Shown piece after piece: positions 1 through 9,020 of a DNA stretch of 64,000 bases. Each line of letters starts with the position of its first letter. Position 1 is the first letter of the stretch. The position numbers and the translations under genes are program-made. The DNA comes from Pseudomonas frederiksbergensis. Lineage in GTDB: Bacteria; Pseudomonadota; Gammaproteobacteria; Pseudomonadales; Pseudomonadaceae. The notes under the pieces were generated by a model. It was not told the origin of the DNA. It saw nothing but the letters and a program-made list of their open reading frames with translations, and ran no database searches. The stretch covers positions 35,776 to 99,775 of the forward strand of contig NZ_JAAUOE010000022.1 in NCBI RefSeq assembly GCF_017114915.1. Direction: 5' to 3'.

Positions 1-786
1 TTGCAACTGTCCTTCGTTATCCTGGGCACCCTCGCGCCACTGGGCCCAGACCATGCACGGCCGCCCTTCCCAATACACCAGACGACTGTCCAGCACGCTG
101 TCATCGGTGGGTATCTCAGCCTTCTCCCACTCGAACCACGCCGTGGGATTGACCGAGGGCGAGCTGGCCTCCAGCACGATGTTCACCTCGCGCCAGAACC
201 AGCAATAAGGTGCAATGCGTTGCCTGCCCACCAGGTAATAGTGAGCATCCAGTGGATTGGCACCATCCATATAACCGGTCATGACCTGCAAATTGCAGAT
301 TTCTTCAAAGCTGCGCAGGTAGCGTTGCACGCCCTGAAGGACCAGGTCTTCAGTGATCGCTGCCTGGTTCACATGGGTTTCAAGTGCCTTGAACAAGCGG
401 GTCTTGCGAATGCGCACGTAAGGCGTGATGTAATCCTCGGGCGTGCTCAGAAGCTGCATGAGGGCCGACCAGGGGCCGTAACTGCTGGCGATCTCCCACT
501 CACCCAGAAGGTCAGGATCGAACTCTCGTCCGTCGTAACCGGGCTCGATTTTCTGCAACACCGCATGAATATATTGCTGCAGGCAACTGATAGCCTCCGC
601 GACCTTAGAGGTTTGAACTTCATCGCTGTCCAGGGGATCCGAGCGCAACCATTCCCACAAGTCATCCGCGGACCGGGTCTTCATCGGAAAAGGCAAACCG
701 GCCTTCTGGTGCTTGGCGTGCAGACTGAAATCAATCAACGCATTGCGCCGCAGGGCCGCCAGTTCACCGAGTTGTTTGTCAAACAT
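1..786 (-). CDS. tcaB: Tc toxin A component, TcaB-like subunit, N-terminal part only (runs off the window)
   Basis: Open frame of 262 codons starting at ATG 784-786 (MFDKQLGELAALRRNALIDF), preceded by GGAGACGGTG as ribosome site; the frame leaves the window at position 1 without a stop. The text resembles the neuraminidase-like and ABC part of TcdA/TcaB subunits: SPEDYITPYVR-like segment (here TPEDYITPYVRIRKTRLFK), then YLRSFEEICNLQVMTGY and YYLVGRQRIAPYCWFWREV. Tc A subunits form the pentameric translocation channel and receptor-binding shell. It lies 48 bp behind the TcaA-like gene, the split TcaA plus TcaB layout known from the Photorhabdus tca locus. The family call comes from remembered family motifs; the missing C-terminal two thirds prevent a length check. 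Confidence 0.85.
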   Translation of the reverse strand, partial: MFDKQLGELAALRRNALIDFSLHAKHQKAGLPFPMKTRSADDLWEWLRSDPLDSDEVQTSKVAEAISCLQQYIHAVLQKIEPGYDGREFDPDLLGEWEIASSYGPWSALMQLLSTPEDYITPYVRIRKTRLFKALETHVNQAAITEDLVLQGVQRYLRSFEEICNLQVMTGYMDGANPLDAHYYLVGRQRIAPYCWFWREVNIVLEASSPSVNPTAWFEWEKAEIPTDDSVLDSRLVYWEGRPCMVWAQWREGAQDNEGQLQ

Positions 787-834
787 CACCGTCTCCTATC
801 GCATGGATTTGGATTCATGGGGCAATGCAGCGCG

Positions 835-3800
835 TCAAGGCTCAGCTGGCACCGCGACAAACTCCACCTGACGGAACTCGACTTCAGTGCCGTTGCTGGC
901 CTTGGCCTTGACGTTGACTGTGCTCGCCTCGGCTTGAGTGAAGGTCAAGACGGCGACCCCCTGGCTGTCGGTGCGGGTTTCGATGCCCGGCTGCGGCAAC
1001 GGGGAGAGTGTCCAGAACACCGGCTCGTCGGCGATCAGGTTGCCATAGTTGTCCTGAACGATGGCGCGAAAGGTCACCAGCGTTCCGACTGGAACACTGC
1101 TGGCGGGTAACGGGAAAGGGTCCTCGGTTTTGACATGCAGAGTGGTCCGGTCCGGGACGATCTCGACCCTCGGCGCTGGCACCTTGTCGCGCAGATCAAG
1201 GGCGTAAACCGGGGTCACAGTGCCCATCCGACCATCCGGGTAGAATTTGACCGTCGCGGTGCCGTCGCTTCCCGTCGTGATCATTGGCCGCTCGAACCGT
1301 CCCAGTGCGGACTCGCAATGAACATTGACATTCAATAGCGCTACACCGGTGGAATTCGTGACCGTAACAGTGAATGTCGCGAACTCGTCCGGTTTTTTGG
1401 CGATCAATTCGACCGGATGCGGATTTGTCGTCCAGCTGACGAGCACATCCTGCTGCTCCACCGCCCGGATGTCGTCGGCATAGGTCGGATCCGGCGGGTT
1501 GGACAGACTGGCTCTGACGAGATCCGCAACGTGTGTGTAAGCGGCAAAATGGCTGTCCGGGGGCAGCGTTCCGATTTTGATGAGTGTTTCGGCGGTCTGC
1601 CCGGTTTTTTCCGCCAGCAAGCGAATCCGCGTCAGTCCATCCAGGTGACCCAAGGTCACGATCAAGCCTTTCTCCGGGTTGACCTGTCGGGCGCAAGCCA
1701 GTACCTCGGCCACGCTGCAGTTGAACAGCTCCGCCAGCCACTTCGCCGCACGCGCGTTCACCAGTTCAAGACCATCGTTGCTCAGATTACCCGGCAGTGC
1801 ATGCATACGTCGCAGGTAATCGAGCAGCCTTTCCTCAGGCTGACTGATCATGGCGAGGGCTCGCTTGTAAACCGTCAGCTCGTAAAGTGCAGGCAGGTTG
1901 AACGCCTCGGTCGATGACGGGTGCACGCCTTGGGCAGGGTTGGTTGCAATGTAATAGGTCAGGAACTCGCTGTTCAGGCCCAGCATGGCAACCACAGCAC
2001 TGCGACGGGAGAACTCGGCCAGCAAGTCCAGAACCGGGTCGTTCGGCTCCTCATCCAATGGACCGGAAAAGACATCGCCGACAGCACCCTGCGACATTCC
2101 AAGCACCTGAGTCAGCACGTAGTGCACCGTCCCGCCGGACCAGCCAAGCACCTGCAAAACCAGATTGGCCGCCAGACCGCTATAGGCCACCAGCCCTTCC
2201 ACCACCACACTGCCCTGACCGCCACGGCAACGCATCAGGACCGCGACAATCAGTTCGACCAGATTTTTGTCGAGGACTCCGGTCGCCGCTTCCACGGCAA
2301 TTTCCGTCATTTCCCGGGCGTAGGCTTCGTAAGAACGTTCTGCCGATTCGGCGAAATGCCGGATCAGGCCTCGCTCGTCTACCAGTGCTGTCAAGGCCTG
2401 CAACCATTGTCGACTGTTGGACAGCGGGGCAACACCGGCCATTTTCAGGGCGTCTTCAGTCATAAGGGCGGCCGGAACCTGGCGGCGCCACGATTCGAAC
2501 AACGTCCGCTGCACCTCATCGGGTTGCGACCGTGGCCAGGCCGTGGCCTGTTGCAGCACCCAATGGGCGGGCAACTGCGCGGCCTGCAACCAGCGCACGC
2601 AATCGGCCAAGGCATGAATCACGCTGAGTGCATCCGGCACATCCGGGGTCTGTGCACTGTTGATCGTCGGCACACCTGCCAGCTGCTTGACCCAAGCCTC
2701 ACCGCCCATCAATTGCAGCAACAGGATGGCCTCGATGGCGCTGATCCCCAACATCCTGGGCAAGCGGGCCATCCGGTAGAAACTCGAAACTATCGGCAAG
2801 CTGCACGTCAAATCATCGAGACCGTGGGCCGCAGCGATCAGATGGGCGAGGTAAAAATAGGTTTCCTGATCGATGCCCAGGCCGCGACGCAACTGCTTGA
2901 CCGTGAGTACATCCGCCTCGGTCACCGGAATGATGGGGAACGCCCGGCCATCGAGGATCAGAGGCTTGGAAACGGGAACAGCGCCGTTGAAAACACGATC
3001 AAAGTGAGACGGTTCCGTCCCCGTTCCAAACACGGACATCCGCCAGATGAAGGCTGCAAAATCTTCCGGGGGGCACACCGACAAATTGCGCAGTTCCTGA
3101 AACAGACCGAGGGCTCGCAGGGTGTTTGGCGTTACCCAATAGGGCGGGGGTGTGGGTAACGGCGTTTCAGCGTGATTGGCGGCGACCATGAGTTGATCGG
3201 TTTGGGGAAATTGCAACTCGAGCGCATCACTGAGTCGCAGCATTCGCTGGATGCGGTCAATCCGGTCTTCGGTCATGCCCTCAAAGCGATTGAGCAGATC
3301 ATTCTCGGCGTGACGGATGGTGATGGGCGGGATCTTGCCCTCATGGATGAAAACCGATCCGAAGTCCTTGCCGGTCACCGGGTCCGGGCCCGTACCGACA
3401 ACGTGACCTGGCGCATTGACGGACAATACAGGCAATGCCCCCTCAATCGATAACAAGGCCTCAAGACTCGATGTCACCAGTTTCGCTCGTTCATTGAACA
3501 AGTACACGTTGGCCAGATTGGGCCCTTCAACAGCCTTGAGACCAAAGTATCGTGGGTAAAAGCTGCTGGCCCCACCGGGGAAATGTGCAGCTTCGGTCAG
3601 GAGTGTTCGCAGCGATGGACTTAGCCGCGCTGACTGAACCAGGGCCACGTCCGACTTATCGCTCCACGGCGTCGAGCGCAGAAAGTACGGGTATTGCCGA
3701 TCACACTGGCGCACCACACTGCCCACTGACTCGGCATGCCCCTTCAACACATGATCGATCGTCACCCAGGGCCAGTGAAAGGGCAGTTCGTGCGGAAACG

Positions 3801-4404
3801 CCTGTTTGCTCAGTTCCTCGTCCAGGTCTTGCAGCGCACCGAGGGTGGCTTCAATAAATTTTTCCATGATGCCGGTGATGACTTGCACCGACGACACCGA
3901 GCCGTGGACCGCCATGAAGTCAATCCTTAATTTTTCCAGGTCCGCGCGCCGGGTGATCAGCGGGAAAGCACTGTCATCGGTCTCCCCCAGCCGTTTCAGG
4001 GCCCAATGCAGAAGAGCCACCAGATAGGCTGCTGGCGAATGAACCGCTTCGATCGCATTCGGCGGACACAACGTATCGAACTTCGTCTTGAACACCCGAA
4101 CATAGGTGGGGCCGTTATCGAGACCGCCCTCTATAGGCCCGACGCTCTCCCCACTCAACTGATGCTCGATGAATCGTCGCAGCACGGCCGTCGACAGGAC
4201 GTTCAGACGCTCCTGGAACTGCCGGGCCTGCTGGCGATTGAGTTTATAGTCGCGCATCAATCTATCGACACCTCGTTGCGCCAGCAACGTGACCGACCCC
4301 CCCGCCTTGAAAAACCGCGTCAGGGCCGCCGATGTCGAGCGCTTCGATTTACCGGTGGCCTGAGCAAACATTTGCTGTGCGATTTGCGCGGGAGAGGCGG
4401 TCAT
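835..4404 (-). CDS. tcaA: Tc toxin A component, TcaA-like (VRP1 / virulence plasmid A family) with C-terminal Ig-like domains
   Basis: 1189 aa. The N-terminus (MTASPAQIAQQMFAQATG, then FKTKFDTLCPPNAIEAVHSP and AAYLVALLHWAL) is the Salmonella virulence plasmid 28.1-kDa A protein (VRP1) signature of Tc A subunits. The middle is the helical shell typical of TcaA/TcdA. From about residue 1000 two Ig-like segments of bacterial Big-1 type follow: one ends with TTGSDGTATVKFYPDGRMGT, the next has GTLVTFRAIVQDNYGNLIAD and ends TDSQGVAVLTFTQAEASTVN. Big-1 domains are typical of invasin/intimin adhesins. No signal peptide, as expected for Tc proteins. It is third in a minus-strand operon, 136 bp behind the Ig-repeat gene and 48 bp before the TcaB-like gene. 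Start ATG 4402-4404 follows a CAGGAGCAT ribosome site. Confidence 0.9.
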   Translation of the reverse strand: MTASPAQIAQQMFAQATGKSKRSTSAALTRFFKAGGSVTLLAQRGVDRLMRDYKLNRQQARQFQERLNVLSTAVLRRFIEHQLSGESVGPIEGGLDNGPTYVRVFKTKFDTLCPPNAIEAVHSPAAYLVALLHWALKRLGETDDSAFPLITRRADLEKLRIDFMAVHGSVSSVQVITGIMEKFIEATLGALQDLDEELSKQAFPHELPFHWPWVTIDHVLKGHAESVGSVVRQCDRQYPYFLRSTPWSDKSDVALVQSARLSPSLRTLLTEAAHFPGGASSFYPRYFGLKAVEGPNLANVYLFNERAKLVTSSLEALLSIEGALPVLSVNAPGHVVGTGPDPVTGKDFGSVFIHEGKIPPITIRHAENDLLNRFEGMTEDRIDRIQRMLRLSDALELQFPQTDQLMVAANHAETPLPTPPPYWVTPNTLRALGLFQELRNLSVCPPEDFAAFIWRMSVFGTGTEPSHFDRVFNGAVPVSKPLILDGRAFPIIPVTEADVLTVKQLRRGLGIDQETYFYLAHLIAAAHGLDDLTCSLPIVSSFYRMARLPRMLGISAIEAILLLQLMGGEAWVKQLAGVPTINSAQTPDVPDALSVIHALADCVRWLQAAQLPAHWVLQQATAWPRSQPDEVQRTLFESWRRQVPAALMTEDALKMAGVAPLSNSRQWLQALTALVDERGLIRHFAESAERSYEAYAREMTEIAVEAATGVLDKNLVELIVAVLMRCRGGQGSVVVEGLVAYSGLAANLVLQVLGWSGGTVHYVLTQVLGMSQGAVGDVFSGPLDEEPNDPVLDLLAEFSRRSAVVAMLGLNSEFLTYYIATNPAQGVHPSSTEAFNLPALYELTVYKRALAMISQPEERLLDYLRRMHALPGNLSNDGLELVNARAAKWLAELFNCSVAEVLACARQVNPEKGLIVTLGHLDGLTRIRLLAEKTGQTAETLIKIGTLPPDSHFAAYTHVADLVRASLSNPPDPTYADDIRAVEQQDVLVSWTTNPHPVELIAKKPDEFATFTVTVTNSTGVALLNVNVHCESALGRFERPMITTGSDGTATVKFYPDGRMGTVTPVYALDLRDKVPAPRVEIVPDRTTLHVKTEDPFPLPASSVPVGTLVTFRAIVQDNYGNLIADEPVFWTLSPLPQPGIETRTDSQGVAVLTFTQAEASTVNVKAKASNGTEVEFRQVEFVAVPAEP

Positions 4405-4495
4405 ACTGATGCTCCTGGGTCCGATGTCGCGTCAAGTGAAGTCGCGGCGAATCTGACGTTGCCTTGCCTCCATTTGGCCGCAGGCGTTTGCCGCC

Positions 4496-4521
4496 GTCTA
4501 CTGTCATAAATGACAGTAGAC
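4496..4521. terminator. Perfect 11-bp hairpin between Ig-repeat gene and tcaA-like gene
   Basis: GTCTACTGTCA, a TAAA loop and TGACAGTAGAC form a perfect inverted repeat just downstream of the Ig-repeat gene stop (4541) and 92 bp before the tcaA-like start. There is no T-run after it on either strand, so it is not a classical intrinsic terminator. It could attenuate read-through, stabilise the upstream mRNA, or be a dyad protein-binding site. Confidence 0.5.
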
Positions 4522-4540
4522 GTGACCGTTGGTCAGGTGA

Positions 4541-7500
4541 TTACGGGTCGGTATGGCGCGGTGTGGAATCTTCATGCCGTGCAATCTCGAATCGCGGGCT
4601 GTCAGCCGCCATCGAGGTTTTTCCAGCAACGGTTTGCACGGCCTGTGCCCAATTGCCGCCTTCTGCAAGCGGCCTGCCTGACTCGCCTGCCCAAGCTCCA
4701 CCGCTGACAGGTATACCTTGGACGAGCTTGTCTTCAGCGTTGTACCAGGCACGGACCTCAACTTGCGCTCCCTCGCGGGCGCCCCCACCGAACGCAGGTG
4801 GATTTTGATTCCAGCTTCCTTCTGACGGTGCGATAAACGTTGGCGCTTCGGCGGGCAAAACAATCGATCGTTCGGGTGATTTGTCCGAGACATATTCGCC
4901 GAGCCGCTGGGTCGCAACGATTGAATGAGCACCCGATGTGTCGGGAATGACAATCGTGCAAGACCAGGTGCCGTCCGGCTGAACGACAGCCGTTCCCAGC
5001 GGCGCACCGGGCGCGCTGGCCAGCGCCACCTCGACCGTATCGCCCCCGTACCCGAACCCGCAGACGACCACGGTCGTCCCCGCCACGGTCTCATTCACCG
5101 CCGGGGTTTCAATGAGCGGTGCGCCGGGAACAACCGTGAACTGAACGAGTTCGCTGAACGGCGACGCCTCATCCCGCATGAACTGCCGGCACCTCACCTG
5201 ATGTAGCCCCACGGGTAAATTGAGGTTGAGCTGATAAAGCCCCGTGTCAGGGTGCGCGACGATTCGAGGCCTTGCGACGCCGTCCACCTCGACCTCGACC
5301 TGGGCCAGATCAATCCCGCTTTTCCCTATGGCCTTGCCCTCGATCATCAAGGCGCGGGGTTCATTGCGCGGGGGGGTTGGACGGGTAATCGACGGTGCGA
5401 ACAGCACCACCTCGAAGGTGACAGTGGGGCTGGGTTCAGATGCCTTGTCTCCCAGGCTTTGTACGGCGAACACCGTGTAGGTAGTGTATTCGAGCTCCTT
5501 GAGACTGACCGTCCAATTGGCACTGGCTACCGTCACCTCTCCCAACAACTCCAACGTCACATTATCGAACACTTTGATGATGCAACCGACGATCCCCTGG
5601 GTGCCGTTCAGCCCCGGCAAATGCCCGACTTGCCCACCGGGCGGAGGGGTGATCATCGGTTGGGGCACATCGATCTCGAACGTACCGGATGCCTCATCGG
5701 ACGTTTGACCGCCGAAGGTTTGGGTCACCGTGAAGGTGTGGGTACCCGGGAGAAAGGGCGCCGCACGCCGGAAAGTCCACTGACCGTTGTTATCGGTGTC
5801 TGGCACTGGATGGGGAGTCGGATCGTTGCCGAATTTCAGCGTGACCACAGCCCCACGCCAGCACCTGCCGCTGATCTGCGGGGACTGACCGTTTTCGACG
5901 ATGTCGTCGATATCGGGACGTTGTGCCGGGATAACCACCGGAACAGGCGGTGTGACGGGTGCGGAAGACAATGCATTGAACCGTTGAATCGCTGTCACTT
6001 GATAGTCGCCCGGAGCCCACGCAGCTCTTGCTGTGATGGACCACAGCCCATTCTCATCCACTTCGACGATGGGCTCGACAGGCGTTGTCTCGCCGTTCAG
6101 CCTGACCTCTACCCGGGAGTGCGGATGGCCCGCCCAGTATTTCCCCCGCCCCTCGAAGGTCGGTATGCCTTGCGGGCTGACCCTAACACTCAAGGTCGGC
6201 TGTGGGACGGGCAACGTAAAAGCCTTACTTTGCGCCGTCCAGTCGGAATAAATCGCCTGTCCCTGATGACCAGGCACGCTTTGCCGACCATCAAGGCTGT
6301 AATCCCCAGGTTGCCAGTCATCGAACCTCTTGGACCAGGGAGTGACTGTCACAGGGAACGAATCCACAGGCGTTGCTGCTTTATCTGTATGGATATAAAA
6401 CGTTGCCGTGACATACCCGTTGCCCCCCACCGTGACAGCACCATTGGCGTCAACAACGGCCGTCAGTTTGTCGGGTTGCGGAGGTTTTATATTGAGTTGG
6501 CGAGGCTGACTGCGCTCGGACTTCTGACCGCTCACCTCCTGTTGCGCGGTCACGCGAAACGAGCCTGGCGGGGCTGCGACGGGGATACTCCACGAATTAC
6601 CGTTAACCGGGGCCTGCCCCACCACAGTGTCAGTGAGATCCCGGTAGATACGCATCGTGGCGCCAACTTCCCCCTCCGTTCCGGTGACTGGAAATGAGGG
6701 GGGGTTGGTTGAGTTTTCAGCAGGAGTGGCGATAACGGGTGTTTTGGGTTTGACTTCTACCGTGACGCGCACCTGATTGGACAGGGTGATGGGTCCGTTG
6801 TAGTTCTGCGACGCTTGCAAGGTAAATGAACCGCGCGGCAGAGCCTTGGTCAGCCGTATGCTCCACTTGCCGCTTAGAACGGATCCCGTGCCATATACAT
6901 CGGCACTATTACCGGCCCGGTGGACGGTGATGCTCGCGCCGGTTTTGCCATCCCCGGAAACTATTGGGGTGAATTCGGTGATTACGGCATTATCGAGGGG
7001 AGCCGTGATAACGACATTGGCTTTCAATGAAACAGTGACTGGATCGGATCGCGTCGAGGTGTAGCTCCCGATTTTCTGTGTCGCATAGAACGTCAAGGAT
7101 TCACCCTCCATGGTAACCGGCGCAGTCCAACCCCCATTTGCAGTGGTAGTACCAGGACCCAAAACCCGGTTGTTGGAGTCATACACCGTGACCGTACCCA
7201 GCCCATGCTCAGCACCGGTTCCGCTGACTGTGAACTGCTTGGATGGCACCTCTCCCGAGGGAGAGGTGATCGCGACGGGAGTGACGCGCAGGGTGACACT
7301 GATCGCGGTGTCTCCCGACTGCGTCGCAACCAGGCGGTAGGCACCGGGAGCAAAAGTCCCCCTTATGTCGACAGACCAGTTGGTACCATTAAAAGCCGCC
7401 GTTTCCTGGGCTACCGGTGTCGGGTTTACACCGAAGTACATTCGCACGACGACGGGCAAAGTGTTCAGGGGGACTGTTCCCGACACCGGTATTTGAGCGT

Positions 7501-7573
7501 TTCTGACGAAACCATTATCGACGGGTGTCGTTATAACAGCACTACCTGTTGGCGCTACATGATTGGTAGTCAT
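4541..7573 (-). CDS. Large protein of about eleven tandem Ig-like repeats, in the Tc A operon
   Basis: 1010 aa. Almost the whole chain is built of repeats of 80-100 residues, each opening with a proline-rich strand such as VITTPVDNG, ITAPLDNAV, IATPAENST, ITPPPGGQ, ITRPTPP, IETPAVNET or FIAPSEGS, followed by a V-x-G-x-G-x-x-G turn and closing with W-S/T-V..PG.Y/H..T/A..Q (for example GTNWSVDIRGTFAPGAYRL). This is the pattern of bacterial Ig-like modules. No signal peptide, LPXTG or autotransporter barrel is visible, so export would need another route. Start ATG 7571-7573 follows a strong GGGGGAG site. The gene sits between the 182-aa protein and the tcaA-like gene on one strand. A role as a binding or accessory part of the Tc particle is inferred from position only. 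Confidence 0.75.
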   Translation of the reverse strand: MTTNHVAPTGSAVITTPVDNGFVRNAQIPVSGTVPLNTLPVVVRMYFGVNPTPVAQETAAFNGTNWSVDIRGTFAPGAYRLVATQSGDTAISVTLRVTPVAITSPSGEVPSKQFTVSGTGAEHGLGTVTVYDSNNRVLGPGTTTANGGWTAPVTMEGESLTFYATQKIGSYTSTRSDPVTVSLKANVVITAPLDNAVITEFTPIVSGDGKTGASITVHRAGNSADVYGTGSVLSGKWSIRLTKALPRGSFTLQASQNYNGPITLSNQVRVTVEVKPKTPVIATPAENSTNPPSFPVTGTEGEVGATMRIYRDLTDTVVGQAPVNGNSWSIPVAAPPGSFRVTAQQEVSGQKSERSQPRQLNIKPPQPDKLTAVVDANGAVTVGGNGYVTATFYIHTDKAATPVDSFPVTVTPWSKRFDDWQPGDYSLDGRQSVPGHQGQAIYSDWTAQSKAFTLPVPQPTLSVRVSPQGIPTFEGRGKYWAGHPHSRVEVRLNGETTPVEPIVEVDENGLWSITARAAWAPGDYQVTAIQRFNALSSAPVTPPVPVVIPAQRPDIDDIVENGQSPQISGRCWRGAVVTLKFGNDPTPHPVPDTDNNGQWTFRRAAPFLPGTHTFTVTQTFGGQTSDEASGTFEIDVPQPMITPPPGGQVGHLPGLNGTQGIVGCIIKVFDNVTLELLGEVTVASANWTVSLKELEYTTYTVFAVQSLGDKASEPSPTVTFEVVLFAPSITRPTPPRNEPRALMIEGKAIGKSGIDLAQVEVEVDGVARPRIVAHPDTGLYQLNLNLPVGLHQVRCRQFMRDEASPFSELVQFTVVPGAPLIETPAVNETVAGTTVVVCGFGYGGDTVEVALASAPGAPLGTAVVQPDGTWSCTIVIPDTSGAHSIVATQRLGEYVSDKSPERSIVLPAEAPTFIAPSEGSWNQNPPAFGGGAREGAQVEVRAWYNAEDKLVQGIPVSGGAWAGESGRPLAEGGNWAQAVQTVAGKTSMAADSPRFEIARHEDSTPRHTDP

Positions 7574-7679
7574 GGCACTCCCCCCATAAGAGAATTACTT
7601 TCAGTACGCCAGATCTCATCTTCGATATAACGAATTACAGCACGACCATCTCGCTCATAAAAACGGCAAATCAATACAA

Positions 7680-8228
7680 CTATGAGTACCGAAGAGTAAC
7701 ACCAGCTGAGGCGGAGGGATCATCACCACTTCTGTCAAAAATGAAATCCACAGCTACAAGTGCGCTGAGGTCAAGGTTAGATGCAATCCATCCGCCCCTT
7801 GCCCAACTGATCCACTCACACGACTGCCACATGGCGTCCGGTGAATAGACCACGAAATTTTGCCTCGCCCTGGCACTCCAATTGACATTGGCTTTATTCC
7901 CACCCGGACCGCATATTTTATATTGAAGGGTATAACAGTAAAAAAGACCCCCACCGCTCGCCCACCAATATTGAAAAGTAAGGTTCCCGGTTGATGAGCC
8001 GTAGCTCGCAGTCAATGTATGCGTCCCACTCCGTAATGAGCGCAGCCACTCCAACCATTCGCTATCACTGAGCGCTTCATTACCCCCAATGGTTCTTAGT
8101 TCATTAAATGGTGATGCTTCCGCCAAGGTAAGGACTTGAAGGCTTCTTGTGTTCTCAAAAATGGCCAGACGTTCGAATGCTTCAATTTGTTGCGAAGTTA
8201 ATTCATTGATATTTTTAGCGGCGTTCAT
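7680..8228 (-). CDS. Unknown 182-aa protein, first gene of the Tc A operon
   Basis: Starts at ATG 8226-8228 (MNAAKNINELTSQQIEAFER) with AGGAG 8-12 bases upstream; an upstream in-frame ATG at 8261 has no such site. The first 65 residues are helical and polar, with a LEWLRSLRSG end. The rest is strand-like and rich in Trp, Tyr, Ser and Gly (YWWASGGGLFYCYTLQY, WQSCEWISWARGGWI). No signal peptide or membrane segment. I do not recognise the family. Base composition is visibly more AT-rich than the neighbours, in line with recent acquisition. It lies 106 bp ahead of the Ig-repeat gene and first behind the repeated CTATCAGATTTTACAGGT elements, so it is probably expressed with the toxin genes. Confidence 0.7.
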   Translation of the reverse strand: MNAAKNINELTSQQIEAFERLAIFENTRSLQVLTLAEASPFNELRTIGGNEALSDSEWLEWLRSLRSGTHTLTASYGSSTGNLTFQYWWASGGGLFYCYTLQYKICGPGGNKANVNWSARARQNFVVYSPDAMWQSCEWISWARGGWIASNLDLSALVAVDFIFDRSGDDPSASAGVTLRYS

Positions 8229-8367
8229 GATGAGAGCTCCTGTTATATGAGTCGATGCCACGCAATACCGAAAAACTGCAAATAAAGCTTATGCAATCGT
8301 GTTCATTATCTGCTGTATTGATAACAGATATTTGAAACGATTAGAGACCGTTGCCACGAAACTGTCT

Positions 8368-8385
8368 ACCTGTAAAATCTGATAG
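8368..8385 (-). promoter_or_regulatory. Tc-locus motif, copy A
   Basis: Read on the minus strand this is CTATCAGATTTTACAGGT, ending 140 bp before the start of the 182-aa gene. It is the core of a 45-bp block (8367-8411) that recurs at 8624-8668, with the flank GTGGGAAAAGTTAC also conserved. The TTTACA inside could act as a -35 element. A third, single-mismatch copy precedes the Tc B gene. Function (activator site or promoter part) is inferred. Confidence 0.6.
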
Positions 8386-8624
8386 CCCCGAGGAGCTGTA
8401 ACTTTTCCCACAATCCATCTGCGGCGTTAGCAGACAGTGTCTCGGTCTCGTTCCGAAATGACCCCGGCCATTGAAGCCATTAGTTCTTTGCGAAGTTCAA
8501 TTTTCCACAACTTACGACAATTGGACTCAGTTCTTTAAAAAAGCGTCAGGCTCTTAAGTTGAAGGTTTGGCACGCGCCTTAGGCTTGATGTGATTCAGTT
8601 AAGATGGTTTGTACAGGCTTGCCT

Positions 8625-8642
8625 ACCTGTAAAATCTGATAG
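8625..8642 (-). promoter_or_regulatory. Tc-locus motif, copy B
   Basis: Identical 18-bp core CTATCAGATTTTACAGGT on the minus strand, 257 bp further upstream than copy A and within the second copy of the 45-bp block at 8624-8668. The two blocks share the core and GTGGGAAAAGTTAC exactly and differ mainly in the bases between them, as expected for two kept sites rather than a fresh duplication. Confidence 0.6.
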
Positions 8643-8809
8643 TCCCGACAAACGGTAACTTTTCCCACGCAAGCATCCGGCGTGGTCCTTCAGCCGTCAG
8701 CCGGCGGCTACGATGCCTTGCACCCTTGCCTACACATCCCTCAGAATCCGCCGGCTTGTGCGCCTTGGCGTTGCCCCGTAACTTGATCCCCGTCGCTGCC
8801 CATCAGCGG

Positions 8810-8827
8810 CCGGGTTTAGTCGCCCGG
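8810..8827 (+). promoter_or_regulatory. Hairpin with TTTAGTCG loop, copy 1
   Basis: CCGGG, loop TTTAGTCG, CCCGG: a 5-bp stem. The same 8-base loop on a different, fully paired stem occurs at 8972-8989, so pairing is kept while stem bases change. Position is about 200 bp upstream of the 9021 gene. Confidence 0.45.
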
Positions 8828-8971
8828 GGTGTGTCATCAAGGTGCATTGCGCTCCTATCAGTCAGGTATTCCCTATCCCTGCACTTGATGGTGGCTGTGC
8901 ACAGGGCGCTTCGGCGCGCCGGTTTTTGGTGACATTTCCCCCGGTCGACTAACCTGTGTACAGCCGCCCCC

Positions 8972-8989
8972 CTTCGTTTAGTCGCGAAG
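8972..8989 (+). promoter_or_regulatory. Hairpin with TTTAGTCG loop, copy 2 (leader of the 9021 gene)
   Basis: CTTCG, loop TTTAGTCG, CGAAG: 5-bp stem with the same loop as copy 1. It lies 32 bp before the start codon of the downstream gene, so it would be in the mRNA leader close to the ribosome site. A post-transcriptional control role is inferred. Confidence 0.45.
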
Positions 8990-9020
8990 TGGTAAGGCTC
9001 CAATGAAGGGAAATATCACT

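Larger units (their letters stand above)
8229..9020. other. 792-bp intergenic region upstream of the Tc A operon
   Basis: No credible gene in either strand. The left half is AT-rich and carries two copies of the Tc-locus motif and presumably the promoter of the minus-strand operon. The right half holds two small hairpins with an identical 8-base loop and the leader of the plus-strand gene at 9021. Confidence 0.6.

Noticed and set aside
1..1110. 369-codon plus-strand open frame at the left edge
   Set aside because: Antisense to the TcaB- and TcaA-like genes and spans their junction; composition is that of a shadow frame.
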